NCBI GenBank assembly: GCA_927911475.1 | Contig: CAKMPP010000030.1 | Span: forward strand, 1-28,405 | DNA: 28,405 bases | Reading direction: 5' to 3' | Source of the DNA: an uncultured Solobacterium sp. | Lineage (GTDB): Bacteria; Bacillota_I; Bacilli_A; Erysipelotrichales; Erysipelotrichaceae | Shown here: positions 23,415 to 28,405 of the stretch, piece after piece | Numbering within the stretch: position 1 is the stretch's first letter | Layout: each line of letters begins with the position of its first letter | Position numbers and translations under genes: made by a program | The notes under the pieces: generated by a model | The model's database searches: none | Told to the model about the DNA's origin: nothing | What the model saw: only the letters and a program-made list of their open reading frames with translations

Positions 23415-25037
23415 CTAGTATTTTGGATACCACTTTAAATCACGCACTGCCTTTGCCATATCTTGTTCTTTCGCACGTGCTAGACCTTGTTCCTGTGCCT
23501 TTTTAGCAACAGCTTCTGCAACCTTAATAGAAACATCTGCGACATACTTAAATGGTGGTAGTACAGGTGCACCAGGTTGAGATTGGTCGATGATACCACT
23601 TAAGGAGTGTGCTGCAGCACCAATCATTTCATCTGTTAAAAGACTAGCTTCAGATGCAAGCATACCAAGTCCAAGACCTGGATAAATCAATGCATTATTT
23701 GCCTGACCGATCACATAATCAACGCCCTTATAGGATACTGTATCTGCAGGAATGCCAGTTGCGACAAATGCTTTTCCATCTGACCATGTGATAAGATCTT
23801 CAGCACTGGCTTCTGCTAATACTGTTGGATTTGATAATGGGAAAATCATTGGGCGCTCTGTAATCTTGCACATTTCCTCAACAATTTCCTTTGTGAATGT
23901 ATTTGGTTTTGTTGAAGTGCCAACTAAAATTGTTGGTTTAACGGTCTTAACAACTTCTAATAAGTCCGTTAGCTTATCTGCGTTAGGATAGTCTGAACGC
24001 TTTTTGGCAAATGGTCTTTGTTGAGGTGTTAAATCATCCATATCATCAAAGAGCAGTCCTTGTTTATCAACCATGAAGAAACGCTTATATGCTTCTTCCT
24101 CAGGTACACCTTCTGCAACCATTTCACGTAGTACACGAGATGCGATACCGGCACCAGCAGTACCTCCTCCAAAGCAAAGATAAACCTGATCAGCCAACTT
24201 ATCGCCAGTAATTGCTAGTGAGCCGAAGATACCACCAAGTGTTACGATACCTGTACCTTGGATGTCATCATTAAATGTAGGAATTTGCTTACGATATTTT
24301 TCAAGGATGTTTGCAGCATTGGAACGACCGAAATCTTCCCAGTGTAAATATAGTTTAGGGAACAGACGTTCAGCAGTCTGCACAAACTGATCAATAAAAT
24401 TGTAATAACGATCCCCACGCACACGCTCATGACGATTACCTAGATAGTTAGGATTCTCAAGTAATTCTTTACGATTTGTACCAGCATCAATAACAAGAGG
24501 TAATACCATTGATGGATCAATTCCAGCTGCTGCTGTATATACCATTAACTTACCAACTGAAATATCCACACCATTTGTGCCCCAGTCACCGATACCTAAG
24601 ATACCTTCTGCATCTGTAACAACAATCAATCGGATTTCACGATCACCAGCCGCATTCTTTAATGTGGCTTCAATATTTTCTGGATGGTTAATATCCAAAT
24701 ACGCAGCGTATTGTGGATCAATAAATAGATCACTATAGTTTTCAATTGTATCTGCAATTGTTGGATCGTAAACGATAGGATTAAACTCTGCTAGATGTTG
24801 AGAGAACATATAGTAGAAAAGTGTACGGTTCGTATTAAAGATTTGCATCAGAAACAAACGCTTTTCTAAATCATTTGCCTTTGTCTCCATCTGTGCATAA
24901 GTCTGTCGTGCTTGTTCTTCAATTGTTTGGACGTATGGTGGTAACATACCCACTAGTCCTAATTTTTCACGCTCTTCTAATGTAAAAGCGGTTCCTTTGT
25001 TTAAAAATGGATTATTTAAAATATCATGTGCACTCAT
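23415..25037 (-). CDS. mleS: Malolactic enzyme (NAD/Mn-dependent malate decarboxylase)
   Basis: The malolactic enzyme converts L-malate directly to L-lactate and CO2 using bound NAD and Mn, consuming a proton. The 540-residue protein starts MSAHDILNNPFLNKGTAF and carries IFNTNRTLFYYMFSQH. Other blocks are IVVTDAEGILGIGDWG, FNDDIQGTGIVTLGG, the NAD fold CFGGGTAGAGIA, PLSNPTVLAEA and QANNALIYPGLGLG. It ends LKWYPKY like the Lactococcus enzyme as I recall it. The frame opens further to 25067, but AAGGAGG precedes the ATG at 25037. Context (permease downstream, MleR-like LysR nearby) supports malolactic over malic enzyme, though these cannot be separated by sequence alone. Confidence 0.85.
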   Translation of the reverse strand: MSAHDILNNPFLNKGTAFTLEEREKLGLVGMLPPYVQTIEEQARQTYAQMETKANDLEKRLFLMQIFNTNRTLFYYMFSQHLAEFNPIVYDPTIADTIENYSDLFIDPQYAAYLDINHPENIEATLKNAAGDREIRLIVVTDAEGILGIGDWGTNGVDISVGKLMVYTAAAGIDPSMVLPLVIDAGTNRKELLENPNYLGNRHERVRGDRYYNFIDQFVQTAERLFPKLYLHWEDFGRSNAANILEKYRKQIPTFNDDIQGTGIVTLGGIFGSLAITGDKLADQVYLCFGGGTAGAGIASRVLREMVAEGVPEEEAYKRFFMVDKQGLLFDDMDDLTPQQRPFAKKRSDYPNADKLTDLLEVVKTVKPTILVGTSTKPNTFTKEIVEEMCKITERPMIFPLSNPTVLAEASAEDLITWSDGKAFVATGIPADTVSYKGVDYVIGQANNALIYPGLGLGMLASEASLLTDEMIGAAAHSLSGIIDQSQPGAPVLPPFKYVADVSIKVAEAVAKKAQEQGLARAKEQDMAKAVRDLKWYPKY

Positions 25038-25056
25038 ATGTACACCTCCTTCTATA

Positions 25057-25103
25057 ATTATATTCATTTTAACACATAGTATTAAATATCATACTTAGTA
25101 TTA
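25057..25103 (-). promoter_or_regulatory. Promoter and repeat cluster upstream of mleS
   Basis: On minus, TATAAT (25057-25062) lies 18 nt from a weak -35 TTTAAT (25081-25086). Overlapping that -35 are TAGTATTA at 25077-25084 and 25096-25103 (19-bp period) plus an inverted ATACT at 25091-25095. This is a plausible activator or repressor site for the XRE or LysR regulator. Confidence 0.5.
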
Positions 25104-25148
25104 TTAATCAGGGTTATACATTTTCGTAAATTACAGTATGCTTGGAAC

Positions 25149-25502
25149 ATGAGTAATTTCATATATCTTACAAACTATATCGCACGAAAAATACGCTATC
25201 ATCGGCAAATACGAGGACTTAGCCAAGAGATGCTATCCGAAAAAGCTGGTTTGGGGTTAAAGTACATCAATCAGATTGAGAATAAGAAACAAAATCTCAA
25301 CGTTCAAACACTTGAAAAAATTATTAAAGCTCTGGATTTGACGGTCGAAGAGTTTTTCAATTTTAACAGTTTGGAGGGAGACTTAAACTCAAAAAATACC
25401 CTTAATCTGAAACGATTGACGATGAAGCTAAAACAGCTTCCAAAACAACAACAAGCTACTTTTATCCGTATTTTTGAAGATATCATCGACAATCTTGACT
25501 AA
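25149..25502 (+). CDS. XRE-family HTH transcriptional regulator
   Basis: A 117-residue DNA-binding protein with a Cro/C1-type helix-turn-helix at about residues 10-65. The stretch reads IARKIRYHRQIRGLSQEMLS, then AGLGLKYINQIENKKQNLNV, then TLEKIIKALDLTVEEFFN. The C-terminal 45 residues are charged and may mediate dimerisation. It is divergent from mleS with only 111 nt between starts, so it probably controls that operon, itself, or both. The ATG has no clear Shine-Dalgarno. An XRE gene between mleS and mleR is not part of the classic mle locus known to me. Confidence 0.82.
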   Translation: MSNFIYLTNYIARKIRYHRQIRGLSQEMLSEKAGLGLKYINQIENKKQNLNVQTLEKIIKALDLTVEEFFNFNSLEGDLNSKNTLNLKRLTMKLKQLPKQQQATFIRIFEDIIDNLD

Positions 25503-25544
25503 GCTATGTATGTGCCGTACTTTCTTATGTAGAAAGCACCCCTA

Positions 25545-25589
25545 CTATAGCTGAGAATTTTTGTTATAGTCAAACACCTTAGCTATGAT
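25545..25589 (+). promoter_or_regulatory. Promoter of the LysR gene with a dyad
   Basis: -35 TTGTTA (25561-25566) and -10 TATGAT (25584-25589) are 17 nt apart. CTATA (25545-25549) and TATAG (25565-25569) form an interrupted dyad covering the -35, as expected for LysR autoregulation. Confidence 0.5.
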
Positions 25590-25621
25590 AAAATTTATTC
25601 ATAACAAAGGAAGAAATACAG

Positions 25622-26521
25622 ATGAATATTCGTGATTTAAACTATTTTTATCAACTATCACAATTAAAATCATTTACGCAGGTTGCTAAACGATATCATG
25701 TTAGTCAACCTACGATTTCTTATGCCATTAAACGAATTGAAGAGTATTACCAATGTAGTCTTATTGAGAAAAATAGTATAAATCGTGTTGTTAAATTGAC
25801 AAAACAGGGCGAAATACTAGCGTCTCATTGTAAACAGTTATTAAATGACTTTTCATTAACTCAACAAGATATTACACGTTCCCTTGAGTCTAAATGTGCA
25901 GTCGGTTTTCCACCAATTATCATTAACTATTTAACTGCAAAATATCATGATTGTAGTGACTTTTCATTCTTCAAAGATATTTATCCAATTCGTGGTGGTT
26001 CAATTACACTTTGGGAGGAGTTACTGAGTGGTAAATTAGATTTTTCGTTACTCGGTAGTATCGATCCTTTACAACACAGAGATTTTATAATTAAAGAATT
26101 ATTCCATGAAGAAATCTTTATTCTCGTCTCGAAAAGCAACCCTTTATCTAGCAAATTAGAACTATCTTTCGAAGATATTCTCCAGCAGCCTTTCATCTTA
26201 CTGGATGAACATAATGTACACCTAAAGGCTTTTGATTTACTTAATGCAAGATATGATTATCAAGCAAATATCTATTTTAAATCAGATGATATCAGCCTTA
26301 TCAAGCAAATGGTTTCACACAACCTAGGAATCTCACTTCTAACAGAGATGTCAACTGATGATTCAGATAATTCATTAATCAAAATCCCTTTCGTTAAGAA
26401 GGATAAGTTAAATTTTTATATTAGTTATGCTTACCCGAAGTTTAATCAATTGCGTCCACCCGTTATACAACTAATGCATTTCTTAGATAAATTAACAGAC
26501 AAAAAAGGATATGAATGTTAA
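25622..26521 (+). CDS. mleR: LysR-family regulator, MleR-like
   Basis: A 299-residue LysR-type regulator. The winged HTH at residues 1-60 reads MNIRDLNYFYQLSQLKSF, then VAKRYHVSQPTISYAIKRIE. A substrate-binding domain follows from about residue 90 (FPPIIINYL, SGKLDFSLLGS, EEIFILVSKSNPLSSK, HNLGISLLTEMS). The N-terminus closely resembles Lactococcus MleR as I remember it, the malate-responsive activator of malolactic genes. AAAGGAAG precedes the ATG. It ends at a bidirectional terminator. The malate ligand is inferred from context. Confidence 0.82.
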   Translation: MNIRDLNYFYQLSQLKSFTQVAKRYHVSQPTISYAIKRIEEYYQCSLIEKNSINRVVKLTKQGEILASHCKQLLNDFSLTQQDITRSLESKCAVGFPPIIINYLTAKYHDCSDFSFFKDIYPIRGGSITLWEELLSGKLDFSLLGSIDPLQHRDFIIKELFHEEIFILVSKSNPLSSKLELSFEDILQQPFILLDEHNVHLKAFDLLNARYDYQANIYFKSDDISLIKQMVSHNLGISLLTEMSTDDSDNSLIKIPFVKKDKLNFYISYAYPKFNQLRPPVIQLMHFLDKLTDKKGYEC

Positions 26522-26537
26522 AAATTTCATATCCTTT
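26504..26537. terminator. Bidirectional terminator between mleR and the ABC exporter
   Basis: AAAGGATATGAA pairs with TTCATATCCTTT (12 bp, 10-nt loop). The LysR stop is in the loop, the ABC gene stop is 5 nt beyond, and T-rich tracts follow on both strands. Confidence 0.85.
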
Positions 26538-26541
26538 CATT

Positions 26542-28405
26542 TTATTCTAACTCAAACGCACCTGTATATAACTGGTAGTACTGTCCCTTTTGAGCAAGTA
26601 ATTCTTCATGCGTACCACGTTCAATAATACGTCCATGGTCTAATACAATAATTACATTTGAATTCTTAACGGTAGATAAACGGTGTGCAATCACAAATAC
26701 AGTACGTCCATTCATCAAACGATCCATACCAGTTTGTACAATCTGTTCTGTACGTGTATCGATGGAAGAAGTAGCCTCATCCATGATCATAACTGGTGGG
26801 TCGGCAACTGCTGCTCTAGCAATTGCCAATAACTGGCATTGGCCTTGTGATAGATTTGAGCCATCACCATTCAACATTGTTTGATAGCCTTCTGGTAAAT
26901 GGCGAATAAAGCCATCTGCACCCGCAAGTTTTGCGGCTGCGATACATTCCTCATCTGAAGCACTTAATCGTCCATAGCGGATGTTATCCATAACAGTGCC
27001 TGTGAACAATACAGTATCCTGCAGCACAATTCCTAAAGACTTACGTAAGGAAGACTTCTTAATCTTATTGATATTAATACCATCATATCGAATCTTTCCA
27101 TCTGCGATGTCATAGAAACGGTTAATCAGATTTGTGATTGTTGTCTTACCAGCACCTGTCGCACCGACAAAGGCAATCTTTTGACCAGGTTTACCAAATA
27201 AGGTTACATCATGCAAAATCATCTTATCTGGATTATATGCAAAGTCTACACTTGCGAAACGAACATCACCCGCAACCTTTGTATATGTTACTGTGCCATC
27301 TTCATGTGGATACTTCCAAGCCCAAATTTCAGTCTGTTCATTTGTTTCTTTTAGCTCGCCATCTTTTTCTGTTGCGTTAACAAGTGTAACAATTCCATCA
27401 TCTACTTCAGGCTCTTGATCAAGGAGTTCAAATACGCGCTCCGCACCTGCTAAACCCATTACGATTGAGTTAATCTGTGGAGAAATCTGCTGAATCATAC
27501 CAGCAAACTGACGTGACATTCCTAAGAATGGCACTACAACCGCAATCGAAAATGGTAATCCTGAAATTGAGAAGTTCGCAAATTTTTCTTGAATAAAGAT
27601 ACCACCTGCCACTGCTACAAATACATAGATGAGGTAGTTTACGTTATTTAATACCGGCATTAAGATATTGGAATATCGGTTTGCGGTATTAGAAGCCTCA
27701 AAGAGTTCATCATTTGCTCGATTGAAGGCTTCTTCTGCCTCTGCTTGATGGTTGAAGACTTTAATTACCTTTTGTCCATTCACCATCTCTTCAATGACAC
27801 CTTCCGTCTTGCCAGTTGCCTTTTGTTGTAAGATGAAGTACTTCGCAGAAAGACCACCAAGCCTACGTGTAATTTCAATGGAAATTGCAGCACCAATTAA
27901 GATAACGAATGCCATTGGAATACTGTAATAGAACATGATAGCGATAATTGTGATGATTGTAACGATTGAAATCAATAGCTGTGGGAAACTCTGAGAAATC
28001 ATCTGACGCATTGCATCGATATCATTTGTATAGTGAGACATGATGTCACCGTGTGGATGTGTATCAAAATAACGAATAGGCAGCTTCTGCATATGTGCAA
28101 ATACTTCTTTACGTATCTTGTGTAGAACGCCCTGTGTAAAGAACGCCATTAACTGTGTATATACAATGCCGATAATTAATGCGATAAGATACACTAGCGC
28201 AAGTGTTCCAACTAACTTGACAATATATGGTTTCGTAACTTCCCAAGTCCAACCTTGCTCCCACGCTTGTTGTAATACAGCGATGACATTCTGCTGGAAA
28301 ATGGAAGGTAGTGCACCCAAGACTGCATTGATAATAATCAATAACACAATTAGTGGGAATAGAACTGGGTAGTATGATACTACCATCTTCATAATTCTCT
28401 TGAAG
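26542..28405 (-). CDS. ABC exporter, fused permease-ATPase (5' end beyond window)
   Basis: At least 621 residues of a type IV (MsbA/LmrA-like) half-exporter are visible; an internal ATG lies at 28392 but the frame continues upstream (FKRI), so the gene is truncated by the window. Numbered from that ATG, six helices occupy roughly 1-310. The nucleotide-binding domain has Walker A GATGAGKTT (410-418), Q-loop LQDT, signature LSQGQ (514-518) in place of LSGGQ, Walker B VMIMDEATS and H-loop IAHRLST. A hydrophilic insert at about 333-375, between permease and ATPase, is common in one subunit of Gram-positive heterodimeric multidrug exporters. The partner would lie just to the right. Substrate unknown. 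Confidence 0.9.
   Translation of the reverse strand, partial: FKRIMKMVVSYYPVLFPLIVLLIIINAVLGALPSIFQQNVIAVLQQAWEQGWTWEVTKPYIVKLVGTLALVYLIALIIGIVYTQLMAFFTQGVLHKIRKEVFAHMQKLPIRYFDTHPHGDIMSHYTNDIDAMRQMISQSFPQLLISIVTIITIIAIMFYYSIPMAFVILIGAAISIEITRRLGGLSAKYFILQQKATGKTEGVIEEMVNGQKVIKVFNHQAEAEEAFNRANDELFEASNTANRYSNILMPVLNNVNYLIYVFVAVAGGIFIQEKFANFSISGLPFSIAVVVPFLGMSRQFAGMIQQISPQINSIVMGLAGAERVFELLDQEPEVDDGIVTLVNATEKDGELKETNEQTEIWAWKYPHEDGTVTYTKVAGDVRFASVDFAYNPDKMILHDVTLFGKPGQKIAFVGATGAGKTTITNLINRFYDIADGKIRYDGININKIKKSSLRKSLGIVLQDTVLFTGTVMDNIRYGRLSASDEECIAAAKLAGADGFIRHLPEGYQTMLNGDGSNLSQGQCQLLAIARAAVADPPVMIMDEATSSIDTRTEQIVQTGMDRLMNGRTVFVIAHRLSTVKNSNVIIVLDHGRIIERGTHEELLAQKGQYYQLYTGAFELE

Noticed and set aside
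25512..25539. Hairpin after the XRE gene (CTTTCT/AGAAAG) as terminator
   Set aside because: It is followed by ACCCCTACT rather than a T run, so it is at best a weak structure.
1..28405. CRISPR arrays, insertion sequences, tRNA or rRNA genes
   Set aside because: No regularly spaced repeats, transposase motifs, terminal repeats or cloverleaf/rRNA-like sequence were seen by eye; a tRNA scan was not run.

Overview
The window looks like a chromosomal segment of a low-GC Gram-positive bacterium (Bacillota). Evidence is the RNA polymerase delta subunit, a DarA/PstA-type c-di-AMP receptor, a YwfO-type HD protein, DUF951 next to YchF, class B sortase, AGGAGG ribosome sites and sigma-A promoters. The gene content and a malolactic locus would suit an Erysipelotrichia-like anaerobe, but that finer placement is inference. 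I saw no mobile element, CRISPR array, rRNA or tRNA, and no gene-free stretch over 300 bases.

Layout. 1-1250: 5' part of a class B sortase (-), acpS (+) and a small membrane protein (-). 1250-4000: a two-gene operon (-) of a DltA-like adenylation enzyme and a fold-III PLP decarboxylase. 4064-10250: an ancient housekeeping block, all on minus: DUF1934 (YwiB), rpoE (delta), fba, a HAD phosphatase, murA, rpmE, prfA, prmC. Apart from missing members this is the order of the Bacillus subtilis ywiB-argS-rpoE...fba...murAB...rpmE...prfA-prmC region. 10264-12984: two unknown membrane proteins, an HD phosphohydrolase and ispF. 13154-15800: cca (+), a GNAT acetyltransferase, an azoreductase-like flavoprotein and darA. 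15840-18480: tightly coupled dtd-folD-DUF951-ychF. 18507-21322: a YvlD-like membrane protein preceded by a translationally coupled 30-residue membrane peptide, then a P1B-2 Zn/Cd-exporting ATPase. 21391-22298: a HisJ-like PHP phosphatase divergent from the ATPase. 22455-26537: a malolactic locus (enzyme, AEC-family permease, XRE regulator, LysR regulator). 26542-28405: the C-terminal 616+ residues of an ABC exporter subunit that runs off the window.

The most consequential observation is that eight minus-strand genes (adenylation enzyme, HAD, fba, DUF1934, HD protein, folD, dtd, P-type ATPase) are broken by ten single-base frame changes, nearly all in short A/T runs. In every case undoing them gives a full-length, family-typical protein whose corrected length is divisible by three. 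Since fba and folD are housekeeping genes, sequencing or assembly error is more likely than decay. I therefore annotate these as whole genes and give the break points.

The best candidate for something poorly described is the adenylation/decarboxylase pair, close to acpS and a sortase. It has the logic of activating an amino acid, holding it on a carrier protein and decarboxylating it there, but no carrier gene is in view. Secondary points are starts without Shine-Dalgarno sites lying exactly where a leaderless transcript would begin, stop codons built into terminator stems, and the 30-residue peptide coupled to the YvlD-like gene.
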